Shown piece after piece: positions 14,903 through 21,993 of a stretch of 64,000 nt of DNA. The position numbers and the translations under genes were made by a program. The stretch comes from Listeria immobilis (GTDB lineage Bacteria; Bacillota; Bacilli; Lactobacillales; Listeriaceae), in assembly GCF_014322765.1 (NCBI RefSeq), contig NZ_JAASTZ010000005.1:124001-188000 (forward strand), in the 5' to 3' direction. Position 1 is the first letter of the stretch; the number at the start of each line of letters is the position of its first letter. The notes beneath the pieces were generated by a model, which was given only the letters and a program-made list of their open reading frames with translations, did no database searches and had not been told where the DNA came from.

Positions 14903-15430
14903 TTAAATCCATTTTTTTTGCTTCCACTTCTTGTCTTGCTCACTAATCAATTGATATGCATCAATATTTAAATGATCACTTGCATAAAACAAAAGATTGT
15001 AGCCCCAACCTAGCACGTCTATAAGCTCTTTTAAGTTATTCCTTGCCGTCAATCTCTCATTGCTAGTTAACTGATTAGCTGGCTTTACAAAGACTTTCAT
15101 TACTTCATCAATACTTGCATTAAACTCGTTAGCTTCTTGCTCGTACATCACTAGAAAGCTCAATGGATTATGATTGACCGCTTGTCCTGCGAAAACATCC
15201 GGAATAAGTTCACTAAATTCGTGTGATAACGCTAATTTAAATAAATTACTTTCTACGTTCTTTAATGCTGTTGTAGCAACATCTTTTTGCATTTTTCGTC
15301 TTCCTGTCATCATGTGGCTAACATTTGCCCGGCTTGTTAAAAATTTATCTGCTAATTGTTTTTGTGGTATGTTGCCTGTATACCTCATCACTTTTGAGGC
15401 ATTTATTGATTCTTTTATTACCGTTGCCAC
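14903..15430 (-). CDS. Phage helix-turn-helix regulator
   Basis: 175 aa from GTG 15430, supported by AAGGAG just upstream; a longer frame to 15475 crosses the divergent promoter. The N-terminal domain has an HTH in PQKQLADKFLTSRANVSHMMTGRRK. The remainder is helical without a clear family. It is transcribed away from the plus-strand 158-aa gene, and their signals overlap in 15430-15495. Confidence 0.65.
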   Translation of the reverse strand: MATVIKESINASKVMRYTGNIPQKQLADKFLTSRANVSHMMTGRRKMQKDVATTALKNVESNLFKLALSHEFSELIPDVFAGQAVNHNPLSFLVMYEQEANEFNASIDEVMKVFVKPANQLTSNERLTARNNLKELIDVLGWGYNLLFYASDHLNIDAYQLISEQDKKWKQKKWI

Positions 15431-15463
15431 TTTTTCACTCCTTTCAAATTTTATTTTTATTTG

Positions 15464-15472
15464 TGATATAAT
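15464..15472 (+). promoter_or_regulatory. Extended -10 promoter, copy 1
   Basis: TGATATAAT (TG-N-TATAAT) preceded by TTTTATTTG. The same string TTTGTGATATA recurs at 16293 and 16907. The downstream GGAGG is within about 12 bases, so the leader is very short. Confidence 0.6.
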
Positions 15473-15494
15473 CACTGCATTAGGAGGAATTCAA

Positions 15495-15971
15495 ATGAAC
15501 ATAATCATTTTATTTATAACTACATTTCTATCATTTTGTGCAGGTCTTGGATTAAATATATTTAAAGAAAGGCAAACACTTAAAATGAAGGCTACTCGTC
15601 TTAAACATGAGGAGCTTTACCTACCCTTATCTCTTTTCTTGGATGAACTTTTTTATAAATATGGCGCGTATAATTTCAATGACTTAACTTCCAATGAACA
15701 AACAGAAATCATCAATTTTCTAAGACATAATGCACAGTATATGAATTCTAAAATAATGACTGCATATTACGAGTTTCGTTCATCATTAGCACATCAAAAA
15801 AATGAGGATGATATCGAATTGACCAATAAAATTTTTGAAATATTGAGCGGAAGAATTTTTACATACTTTTTAAAACTTCAACGAAAACTAGGTTTGCCAA
15901 AACCAGTAATTAATCCCAACTATTCCTCACTTGATAAAATAGAAAATAGTACAAATAATCCAGCCAATTAA
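15495..15971 (+). CDS. Membrane-anchored prophage protein of unknown function
   Basis: 158 aa. One N-terminal membrane helix (IIILFITTFLSFCAGLGLNI) and then a cytoplasmic helical domain with LKHEELYLPLSLFLDELFYKYG. ATG 15495 follows GGAGG. It is set into the minus-strand operon and driven by its own extended -10 promoter, so it may be expressed in the lysogen. Its 3' end overlaps the opposing gene by 45 bases. A superinfection or host-conversion role is possible but inferred. Confidence 0.65.
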   Translation: MNIIILFITTFLSFCAGLGLNIFKERQTLKMKATRLKHEELYLPLSLFLDELFYKYGAYNFNDLTSNEQTEIINFLRHNAQYMNSKIMTAYYEFRSSLAHQKNEDDIELTNKIFEILSGRIFTYFLKLQRKLGLPKPVINPNYSSLDKIENSTNNPAN

Positions 15972-16265
15972 ACTTATTAAACTAACAATTTGATACTTAA
16001 TTCTTTTGCGATATTGAAAATTTGCTTCTGCTAAACCAGCGAATACTACTGGGTTTCTCAGCACAAAATGTTTGCAGGTTCGCATGGCAGAAGTTTTCTC
16101 AGCAGTTGATGCTTTGACATACCACTCTTCAAGTTCGGTGGTTCTTTTTATTCTTTCTTCTCTATTTAGTGTCGGTGAGTAACCACATGTTTTTAACATC
16201 CAAATAAATTCTCTAGATGTTATAGGTTCAACCTCGAAATATTCTCGCCTTTTTATTATTTTCAT
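15927..16265 (-). CDS. Hypothetical protein with C-terminal membrane helix
   Basis: 112 aa from ATG 16265 (GAGGTG upstream). The soluble N-terminal part contains ITSREFIWMLKTCGYSPTLNREERIKR. A membrane helix (IVSLISLIGWIICTIFYFI) ends the protein. It converges on the plus-strand membrane protein, overlapping by 45 bases. Function unknown. Confidence 0.6.
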   Translation of the reverse strand: MKIIKRREYFEVEPITSREFIWMLKTCGYSPTLNREERIKRTTELEEWYVKASTAEKTSAMRTCKHFVLRNPVVFAGLAEANFQYRKRIKYQIVSLISLIGWIICTIFYFIK

Positions 16266-16272
16266 TTTCTCA

Positions 16273-16320
16273 CCTCTAATTCTTGTTTTTATTTGTGATA
16301 TACTTCCCGTGAAGGGAGGT
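16273..16320. repeat. Bidirectional leader repeat, copy A
   Basis: 48 bp nearly identical to 16887-16934. It contains a plus-strand extended -10 (TGATATACT, -10 at 16299-16304) and GGGAGGT, and on the minus strand the ribosome-site region of the opposing gene. Confidence 0.75.
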
Positions 16321-16326
16321 ATATAC

Positions 16327-16551
16327 ATGGACCTTGATAAAGAATTAAATAAGTTAGCCTTAACAAATCTTGAAAATTTGAAAGAAGAAATATATAAAGC
16401 AGTTTCTGAAGCAGTTAAAGATGTTAAAACTTCAGAAGATAAGGAAAACGAAATATTTGCTTTAATCGCTAAACTTTCAGTGTTATCTGCTCACCATAGT
16501 ATTTCTTTTACAAAAGAAGCTATAAATGTTGTTAAAAACGTAAATCAATAG
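16327..16551 (+). CDS. Small prophage protein, module copy A
   Basis: 74-aa acidic helical protein (MDLDKELNKLALTNLENLKEE...) from ATG 16327 behind GGGAGGT and a promoter shared with the gene at 16942. Its C-terminal half (EIFALIAKLSVLSAHHS) faintly resembles the other copy (DILALRDQLFVQRLLYH), suggesting paralogy. Function unknown. Confidence 0.6.
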   Translation: MDLDKELNKLALTNLENLKEEIYKAVSEAVKDVKTSEDKENEIFALIAKLSVLSAHHSISFTKEAINVVKNVNQ

Positions 16552-16675
16552 CTTTCTTAACCGTTTCAAGTATTTTTTCCTTTGAAACGATTTCATATTG
16601 TCGTAACAAGCTATTTCGTGTTGCCTCACGGGTAGCTTGTTTTCGCATTTTTGCTTTATATCTCGTTGGTTGCAT
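16532..16675 (-). CDS. Small basic prophage protein
   Basis: 47 aa, beginning MQPTRYKAKMRKQATREATR, highly basic. AAGGAG lies upstream of ATG 16675. It converges on the 74-aa plus-strand gene with a 20-base 3' overlap. Function unknown; nucleic-acid binding is suggested only by charge. Confidence 0.5.
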   Translation of the reverse strand: MQPTRYKAKMRKQATREATRNSLLRQYEIVSKEKILETVKKAIDLRF

Positions 16676-16714
16676 CTCCTTCACTCCTTTCCGATGTAGA
16701 ATTTATCGGGTTTA

Positions 16715-16876
16715 TCAAAGAGTCGTAATTAATTTTGCTGTGGATTCAACAAGTTTTGAAAGGGTCTCAATCTCTTTATCACTTGTTGAATTCTTTTCTA
16801 TTCCAATTGATAGTCTTGTGATTGCTAAAAGCAGTTCCTTTTGTGTAAGTACTATTAGTTCTTGATTTTCTATCAA
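16715..16876 (-). CDS. Small prophage protein (TTG start)
   Basis: 53 aa from TTG 16876 with GAGGAAAG just upstream. Helical (LIVLTQKELLLAITRLSIG). It is divergent from the 69-aa plus-strand gene, across the repeated leader. Function unknown. Confidence 0.5.
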   Translation of the reverse strand: MIENQELIVLTQKELLLAITRLSIGIEKNSTSDKEIETLSKLVESTAKLITTL

Positions 16877-16886
16877 CTTTCCTCAA

Positions 16887-16934
16887 CCCCTAATTCTTAT
16901 TTTCATTTGTGATATACTTCCCATGAAGGGAGGT
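16887..16934. repeat. Bidirectional leader repeat, copy B
   Basis: Second copy of the 48-bp leader, with the plus-strand extended -10 at 16910-16918 (TATACT at 16913) and GGGAGGT at the end. The two copies differ at only a few positions. Confidence 0.75.
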
Positions 16935-16941
16935 GAAAATA

Positions 16942-17151
16942 ATGGACAAAGAACACCTTGAACTTCTTATTGAAATAGCAGCGGCTAACGCAACAGCCGA
17001 TGTGTCTGAAATGACGCTAGACGCTCTGAAACAACAGCAAGAATCCGGTAATAGTCAAGACTTGAACGATATTCTCGCTCTGCGAGATCAGTTATTTGTT
17101 CAAAGACTTCTCTATCATGTTCTAGTTGATATTGGAGTAACAAAAGAGTAA
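16942..17151 (+). CDS. Small prophage protein, module copy B
   Basis: 69 aa (MDKEHLELLIEIAAANATADVS...) behind GGGAGGT, driven by copy B of the repeated leader. Helical and acidic. It overlaps a minus-strand ORF for 167 bases; both have good starts, so either may be dominant. Function unknown. Confidence 0.55.
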   Translation: MDKEHLELLIEIAAANATADVSEMTLDALKQQQESGNSQDLNDILALRDQLFVQRLLYHVLVDIGVTKE

Positions 17152-17296
17152 TTTTTTCTTTCACTTTTTTATTGGAAACTTCAAGAATGCTAGCCTCCTG
17201 ACTTAGCTCTAAACTACTCACAATAGTTTGGAGCATTTTGTTTTGTTGAATTAATAGCTTTTCAAGTTCATTTACTAAATGATTTAGATTTTCCAT
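16985..17296 (-). CDS. Hypothetical helical protein opposite copy B
   Basis: 103 aa from ATG 17296 with a strong GGGGTGAGG site. The N-terminal 60 residues are leucine-rich helix (NHLVNELEKLLIQQNKMLQT). The C-terminal half lies antisense to the 69-aa plus gene, so codon constraint is doubtful there. Its leader resembles that of the 47-aa basic gene (TACATCG followed by a purine-rich site). Confidence 0.45.
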   Translation of the reverse strand: MENLNHLVNELEKLLIQQNKMLQTIVSSLELSQEASILEVSNKKVKEKITLLLLQYQLEHDREVFEQITDLAEREYRSSLDYYRILAVVSERLASFQTHRLLR

Positions 17297-17360
17297 TTCC
17301 TCACCCCTCTCGATGTATCATTTTCGTTGAGCAGGCTACCATTCAAATAGCTATACTTAC

Positions 17361-17579
17361 TTAAGTCGTCTGAGCCTCTCGTAATAAGTCATCTGTTGTT
17401 ACTCCTAAGGCGTCTGCTAATTTTTTAGCGATAATTAAGCTTGGCATAACATTTTTATTTTCAATCCCACTAATCGTTGTTTGTGGAACACCGCTTTTGT
17501 CACAAAGCATCGATTGAGACCACCGTTTTTGAATCCTATACATTTTCACTGTTTTCCCAATGGACAAGTCACTCACCAC
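17361..17579 (-). CDS. HTH_3-type repressor-like protein
   Basis: 72 aa Cro/CI-type HTH: KRWSQSMLCDKSGVPQTTISGIENKN. The start is GTG near 17579 or TTG 17564. It is divergent from a second HTH gene, with four copies of an operator-like motif between them. It is probably autoregulatory. Confidence 0.7.
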   Translation of the reverse strand: MVSDLSIGKTVKMYRIQKRWSQSMLCDKSGVPQTTISGIENKNVMPSLIIAKKLADALGVTTDDLLREAQTT

Positions 17580-17581
17580 CT

Positions 17582-17703
17582 AACTATATATCGTTAATAT
17601 ATTTATATAATAAACGATATATTGTTAATTGTCAACTATATATCGTTATTTACCGTTTCTTTTTAATTTTCTGTCCTATACTAGAATTAACTATATTTCG
17701 CTA
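17582..17703. promoter_or_regulatory. Operator array and divergent promoters between two HTH genes
   Basis: A motif close to AACTATATATCGTTA occurs at 17582-17596, 17634-17648 and, diverged, 17689-17703, and inverted at 17613-17628. On the minus strand TTGACA (17635-17630) and TATTAT (17612-17607) are 17 bp apart with the inverted site between them. A plus-strand TATACT lies at 17677-17682. This is a typical repressor-controlled divergent region. Confidence 0.7.
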
Positions 17704-17716
17704 GGAGTTGTTTTTG

Positions 17717-17953
17717 ATGAAAACTGATGCTGATTTAATTTCGGAAAAATTATTAATTCTAATAGAAGAGAAAAACTTAACAATTAATCGCCTTGCTACT
17801 TTAGCTGGATTAAAACAATCAACACTGAACTCCATTTTTACTGGCGCTAGCAAGCGTCCTACCATCACGACCGTTCGTAAACTGTGTCAAGCCTTAGAAA
17901 TTTCTGTACATGAATTCTTCGACTTCCCACCATACAATGAGGTGGAGAAATGA
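17717..17953 (+). CDS. Helix-turn-helix protein
   Basis: 78 aa with an HTH (INRLATLAGLKQSTLNSIF followed by RPTITTVRKLCQALEIS). ATG 17717 has TAGGAG 9 bases upstream. It is followed 15 bases later by the DUF1883-like gene and probably co-transcribed with it. It likely regulates this module, but a host target cannot be excluded. Confidence 0.7.
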   Translation: MKTDADLISEKLLILIEEKNLTINRLATLAGLKQSTLNSIFTGASKRPTITTVRKLCQALEISVHEFFDFPPYNEVEK

Positions 17954-17968
17954 AAGGAGGTGGTACAT

Positions 17969-18208
17969 ATGGCTAAAATTCCTTATGTTGATTCTAATGG
18001 TAGTATTTCGGTTGAAGTCGAATTGCAACATGCTTCTGATGTGTTCTTAGTAGATTCTTATAACTATCAAAAAATGAATTCCGGGAAGAAGTTCAACTAT
18101 TTCGGTGGTCACTTTAAAAGAAACCCTGTTAGAATCTCAGTAGAAGGCACTGGCAGATGGTATTTGATTGTTCGTGGTGGCGGACAATACAAATATCGTT
18201 TCTACTAA
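17969..18208 (+). CDS. DUF1883-like small protein
   Basis: 79 aa from ATG 17969 (AAGGAGGTGG upstream). The pattern VFLVDSYNYQKMNSGKKF, then YFGGHFKRNPVRISV and GRWYLIVRGGG matches the DUF1883 domain as I know it, a small beta-sandwich of unknown function found alone or joined to effector domains. Here it stands alone behind an HTH gene. It may be a moron-type accessory gene of the prophage. Confidence 0.65.
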   Translation: MAKIPYVDSNGSISVEVELQHASDVFLVDSYNYQKMNSGKKFNYFGGHFKRNPVRISVEGTGRWYLIVRGGGQYKYRFY

Positions 18209-18225
18209 TTTATAGAGAGGGCTTC

Positions 18226-18393
18226 TTAGTCCTCTTTATACACGGCGTTATCTTCTAATACTTCAATCACTTCCTCCACAATCTCTTTTAAATTTGAGAT
18301 TGTAAGCCCTCCTTTTTTACAATGATCAAGAATCATTATCTTTAGACTCGTTTTATCACTTTCTAGTGCTGCCTTTTTTATATTAATTTCCAT
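18226..18393 (-). CDS. Hypothetical small phage protein
   Basis: 55 aa, MEINIKKAALESDKTSLK..., with GAGGTG upstream of ATG 18393. Ends in a run of acidic helix (EIVEEVIEVLEDN). Function unknown; it lies in the cro operon direction and converges on the DUF1883-like gene. Confidence 0.55.
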   Translation of the reverse strand: MEINIKKAALESDKTSLKIMILDHCKKGGLTISNLKEIVEEVIEVLEDNAVYKED

Positions 18394-18429
18394 TCTCTTC
18401 ACCTCATTCTTTTGTATATTCTTTTGCGA

Positions 18430-18528
18430 CTAATTAACCCAATATATGTTTTTACAATCTTGACTCATTTCCTTCAAATAATAAGTAAGTAATTCTGCAA
18501 TTTCCGATGTATCATTTTCGTTGAGCAT
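18430..18528 (-). CDS. Doubtful 32-codon ORF
   Basis: MLNENDTSEIAELLTYYLKE... without a clear ribosome site. The first 23 bp after its ATG region repeat at 17311-17333, where they are upstream of another gene, so this may be a broken duplicate of a leader. Confidence 0.3.
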   Translation of the reverse strand: MLNENDTSEIAELLTYYLKEMSQDCKNIYWVN

Positions 18529-18558
18529 GATACACAAATGTAAATTAATATTGATTCA

Positions 18559-18774
18559 TTAAGTTACATGTTTCTTTTCGTTACATTCATTGCCAAAAAA
18601 AAGAGTCCAATTAAATCCAAGTTCTTTACCTATTTTTTTAGCAACTTCTACACTTGGATTACGACTACCTAATTCATACGAAGTATATGTTACTCTGCTA
18701 ATGCCAACTTTGTTTGCTACATCCTTTTGACTTTTATTATTTTTGGTTCGTATTTCTTGTAACCATATACGCAT
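18559..18774 (-). CDS. cro: Cro-like early regulator
   Basis: 71-aa HTH_3 protein: NNKSQKDVANKVGISRVTYTSYELGSRNPSVEVAKKIG. It is the first gene of the leftward lytic operon, divergent from the CI-like gene and behind a consensus promoter. By position it is the Cro-like switch protein. Confidence 0.8.
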   Translation of the reverse strand: MRIWLQEIRTKNNKSQKDVANKVGISRVTYTSYELGSRNPSVEVAKKIGKELGFNWTLFFGNECNEKKHVT

Positions 18775-18783
18775 TACATCACC

Positions 18784-18906
18784 TCCAAAAAGTTACGATT
18801 CGTTACTATTACAGTATATGTCACAATTAGTAACTTGTCAACAGTTATTTGTTACAAAAAGAAACTTTTTTATTTGTTACTATATGTTACCATATCATTA
18901 AGAATA
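18784..18906. promoter_or_regulatory. Lysis/lysogeny switch region: early promoter and repressor operators
   Basis: On the minus strand TTGACA (18841-18836), a 17-bp spacer and TATACT (18818-18813) form a near-perfect sigma-A promoter for the lytic operon. Several GTTAC/GTAAC elements surround it, including the palindrome AGTTACGATTCGTTACT at 18791-18807 and repeats through 18890. These are the likely CI/Cro operators. Confidence 0.8.
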
Positions 18907-18917
18907 GAGGTGTGCAT

Positions 18918-19346
18918 ATGTTCGCAGAAAGATTACGAGAACTTAGAAAAGTTGATAGTAAAACGCAACAACAAATGGCTGATCTCCTAGGAGTATCCAG
19001 ACCTGCATATACTGCGTATGAGCTCGGAAGAAGAGAACCGGATTTTGAAACATTGAATAAGCTAGCTCTTATATTTGGAGTGACTGTAGATTATTTACTT
19101 GGAAGAAGTGATTTAAAAGACATTAGTGCAGATGGCTTTACAGCTAAAGAGGAAATGGATATGAAAAAGCGCATGGATGCGCTTAGAAAAGATTTAAAAA
19201 ATGGAGATGGATTACTGTACGACGGAGAGCCGATTTCTGAGGAAGCAATGGAAAGCATATTGGAAGCAATGGAATTTGCTGAAAAACAAGCGACTCGTAT
19301 TAATAGAAAATACGCACCTAAGAATAAAAAAAATAATATAGAGTAA
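18918..19346 (+). CDS. CI-like phage repressor
   Basis: 142 aa. The N-terminal HTH (QQQMADLLGVSRPAYTAYELGRREP) is close to that of the divergent Cro-like protein, which fits shared operators. The C-terminal half is charged helix rather than a LexA/S24 self-cleavage domain. ATG 18918 follows AGAGGTG. Downstream lies an ImmA/IrrE-type peptidase, so induction may run through proteolysis as in ICEBs1-type ImmR/ImmA pairs; that is inferred. Confidence 0.82.
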   Translation: MFAERLRELRKVDSKTQQQMADLLGVSRPAYTAYELGRREPDFETLNKLALIFGVTVDYLLGRSDLKDISADGFTAKEEMDMKKRMDALRKDLKNGDGLLYDGEPISEEAMESILEAMEFAEKQATRINRKYAPKNKKNNIE

Positions 19347-19361
19347 AGCGAGGTATTCTAT

Positions 19362-19781
19362 ATGTGGGTAAATGAGATGGTGAAAACGCTCAAAAATAAA
19401 CATAATACATCTGATCCATTTGAATTGTGTGGATTACTTAATATAATTGTTACGCCTTGGAATCTGTCTGAGGATACTAACGGTTTCTATAAATATGTAC
19501 GAAGAAACAGATTTATCTTCTATAACAGTAACCTTCTAGAACATCAAATCAAATATGTTGTAGCTCACGAACTAGGGCATGCATTGATGCACACTAGATT
19601 AAATGCAACTTTTACTAAATCAATCCATTGGTCTAGTTTAAGCAAAATAGAATTGGAAGCGCATCAATTTGCTGTAAATTTGTTATTATCTGATTTAGAT
19701 ATTGAAAATTTTAATACAAAAAAAGAAATATGCCTATATGCTGGCATACCATTAGAGATGGAAAAATATATAAAGGTATAA
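19362..19781 (+). CDS. ImmA/IrrE-family metallopeptidase
   Basis: 139 aa with the zinc site HELGHALMH (about residues 69-77) and a downstream glutamate in ELEAHQFAVNLLL. Family members cleave phage or ICE repressors to trigger induction. It follows the CI-like gene by 15 bases, the expected pairing. Confidence 0.88.
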   Translation: MWVNEMVKTLKNKHNTSDPFELCGLLNIIVTPWNLSEDTNGFYKYVRRNRFIFYNSNLLEHQIKYVVAHELGHALMHTRLNATFTKSIHWSSLSKIELEAHQFAVNLLLSDLDIENFNTKKEICLYAGIPLEMEKYIKV

Positions 19782-19825
19782 ACGCATTGCGATTATATAA
19801 ATAACACAATAAGGGAGAAGATGGC

Positions 19826-20518
19826 ATGAAGAAGTTGTTTATACTGATTTTTATTTTTTTGTTATCTGGCGTTCTTGCGTCTTGCGGGGGAAACAATAAT
19901 GACACGAAGGACAATGATAAAACGAATAAAAATGAAGTGGCTGCGAAGAAAAAGAAACCAGACTCAACAAAGATAAACGAAAAATACCAGGAGCTTTCAA
20001 AACCAATTGAACTTGAAGGAATAGGAACAGCTACATTAATTAAAGCTGGATATTCCGATACATTTAATTTAGATGGAACTGATAAACCTATTAAAGCTTA
20101 TAAATTCTCTGAACTAGACTTCACTGTGTTAGAAACTCACATTTTTAACTTAGACTTAAGCGAAGAGGGGAAAATATCTTTTAATGAAAACGGTCCTTTG
20201 CAGTGGATTAGCTTTAAAGTCAGATACTATAATCACTCTAACTCTGATGTAGTAATCGATAATTCTTACACCAGTTTAACAACAACGGGATTTAAAGACC
20301 TGGCATACTACTCTACAATGAGTGATGATTTCGGAGGAGTGGAAGATCCTATTAAACCAAATGAAACAAGAGAGGGTCTTATTAATTTTATAGATGATGG
20401 GTACAATGATTTTTCAAAAGCTACACTTAATGTGGCTATAAAGTACAAAGAACGAAAAGCCTTTGAGTTTGAATATTTACCCTTGAAAGAATCTATTCAA
20501 AAAGATATGCAGAATTAA
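19826..20518 (+). CDS. Prophage-encoded lipoprotein
   Basis: 230 aa. Signal peptide KKLFILIFIFLLSGVLASC with lipobox LASC, then an Asn/Asp/Lys-rich linker and a beta-rich domain ending QKDMQN. It is exported and anchored to the membrane. It sits between the repressor/peptidase and integrase, the usual place for lysogenic-conversion or superinfection-exclusion genes. The function is not known. Confidence 0.75.
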   Translation: MKKLFILIFIFLLSGVLASCGGNNNDTKDNDKTNKNEVAAKKKKPDSTKINEKYQELSKPIELEGIGTATLIKAGYSDTFNLDGTDKPIKAYKFSELDFTVLETHIFNLDLSEEGKISFNENGPLQWISFKVRYYNHSNSDVVIDNSYTSLTTTGFKDLAYYSTMSDDFGGVEDPIKPNETREGLINFIDDGYNDFSKATLNVAIKYKERKAFEFEYLPLKESIQKDMQN

Positions 20519-20524
20519 TTAGAA

Positions 20525-20546
20525 CCGCCCTACGGGGCTTTTCTTT
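20525..20546 (+). terminator. Short terminator after lipoprotein gene
   Basis: GCCC-TAC-GGGGC hairpin followed by TTTTCTTTT, between the lipoprotein and integrase genes. Confidence 0.55.
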
Positions 20547-20586
20547 TACAAACAAGGAAGAACATACGTACGAAAGGGGAACAAAA

Positions 20587-21945
20587 ATGAAAGCAGCTAT
20601 ATATATAAGAGTATCTACACAAGAACAAGTAGAAAACTACTCTATTCAAGCGCAAACTGAAAAGCTAACAGCTTTGTGTCGTTCGAAGGATTGGGATGTA
20701 TATGACACGTTTATTGACGGTGGATACAGCGGTTCAAATATGAATCGTCCTGCTTTAAATGAAATGTTAAGCAAATTGCATGAAATAGATGCAGTAGTCG
20801 TTTATAGATTAGATCGCCTATCCCGCTCGCAAAAAGATACTATTACACTAATTGAAGAGTATTTCTTAAAAAACAATGTGGAGTTTGTTAGCTTATCGGA
20901 AACGTTAGACACTTCTAGCCCTTTTGGACGCGCAATGATTGGTATATTGTCCGTGTTCGCGCAATTAGAACGTGAAACTATAAGAGATAGGATGGTTATG
21001 GGGAAAATAAAACGCGTTGAATCTGGACTTCCTCTCACGACAGCGAAAGGGCGTACTTTTGGTTATGATGTAGTTGATACAAAGTTATATATCAATAAAG
21101 AAGAAGCACAACATTTACAATTGATATATGATATTTTCGAAGAAGAGAAAAGTATTACTTTCTTGCAAAAAAGACTTAAAAAATTAGGTTTCAAAGTAAA
21201 ATCTTATAGTAGTTACAATAAATGGCTTATGAATGATTTGTATATTGGCTACGTATCCTATGGAGACAAAGTTCACGTTAAGGGCGTTCACGAAGCTATA
21301 ATTTCAGAAGAACAATTTTATAGAGTCCAAGAAATATTTTCCCGAATGGGTAAGAATCCGAATATGAATAAAGAATCATCTTCGTTATTAAATAATTTGA
21401 TAGTCTGCGAAAAATGCGGGTTAAGCTTTGTTCATCGCGTGAAAGACACTGTATCCCGCGGTAAAAAGTATCGTTATCGCTATTATAGTTGCAAAACGTA
21501 TAAGCATACGCACGAACTCGAAAAATGCGGTAATAAAATTTGGAGAGCTGACAAATTAGAAGAAATAGTAATCGATCGTGTGAAAAATTACAGTTTTGCT
21601 ACTAGAAATTTAGATAAAGAAGATGAATTAGATAGTATAACTGAAAAGCTTAAAACAGAACATTCGAAGAAAAAAAGATTATTTGATTTATACATGAACG
21701 GCTCATATGAAGTTGCTGAACTGGATAAAATGATGGCGGATATAGATGCGCAAATTAATTACTATAATTCGCAAATAGAAGCAAACGAAGAATTAAAGAG
21801 AAACAAGAAAGTACAAGAATCATTAGCAGAATTAGCTACTGTAGATTTCGACTCATTAGAATTTAGAGAAAAGCAAATATATCTTAAATCGATTATTAAT
21901 AAAATCTATATTGACGGTGAACAAGTCACTATTGAATGGATTTAG
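20587..21945 (+). CDS. int: Large serine integrase
   Basis: 452-aa serine recombinase of the A118 type. The catalytic serine is S10 in YIRVSTQEQ. The resolvase domain (1-150) contains YRLDRLSRSQKDT and AQLERETIRDRM. It is followed by a recombinase domain and a zinc ribbon (CEKCGLSF ... CGNKIW, about 278-316) with a coiled-coil insertion near 350-400. It integrates the phage into comK, whose 3' part begins 45 bases after its stop. Confidence 0.95.
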   Translation: MKAAIYIRVSTQEQVENYSIQAQTEKLTALCRSKDWDVYDTFIDGGYSGSNMNRPALNEMLSKLHEIDAVVVYRLDRLSRSQKDTITLIEEYFLKNNVEFVSLSETLDTSSPFGRAMIGILSVFAQLERETIRDRMVMGKIKRVESGLPLTTAKGRTFGYDVVDTKLYINKEEAQHLQLIYDIFEEEKSITFLQKRLKKLGFKVKSYSSYNKWLMNDLYIGYVSYGDKVHVKGVHEAIISEEQFYRVQEIFSRMGKNPNMNKESSSLLNNLIVCEKCGLSFVHRVKDTVSRGKKYRYRYYSCKTYKHTHELEKCGNKIWRADKLEEIVIDRVKNYSFATRNLDKEDELDSITEKLKTEHSKKKRLFDLYMNGSYEVAELDKMMADIDAQINYYNSQIEANEELKRNKKVQESLAELATVDFDSLEFREKQIYLKSIINKIYIDGEQVTIEWI

Positions 21946-21990
21946 TGGCTTATTTTTAGTTCCTCGCTTTCTCTCGCTGGTCGTAAGGAG

Positions 21991-21993
21991 GGA
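21991..21993. other. Prophage attachment core (attR side) in comK
   Basis: A GGA trinucleotide is the core known for A118 integration in comK. From here the comK frame reads on without interruption, so this is the phage/chromosome junction. The 1-2 bp placement is taken from the A118 precedent. Confidence 0.6.

Noticed and set aside
15174-15494. N-terminal 107 codons of a longer plus-strand frame ahead of the 158-aa membrane protein
   Set aside because: They are antisense to the HTH gene and precede the promoter; the ATG at 15495 has the ribosome site.
17717-18208. Classical anti-CRISPR operon (AcrIIA/Aca)
   Set aside because: The HTH gene precedes rather than follows the small gene, and neither protein resembles AcrIIA1-A4 as I know them. 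Listeria acr loci usually lie at the other prophage end, outside this window.
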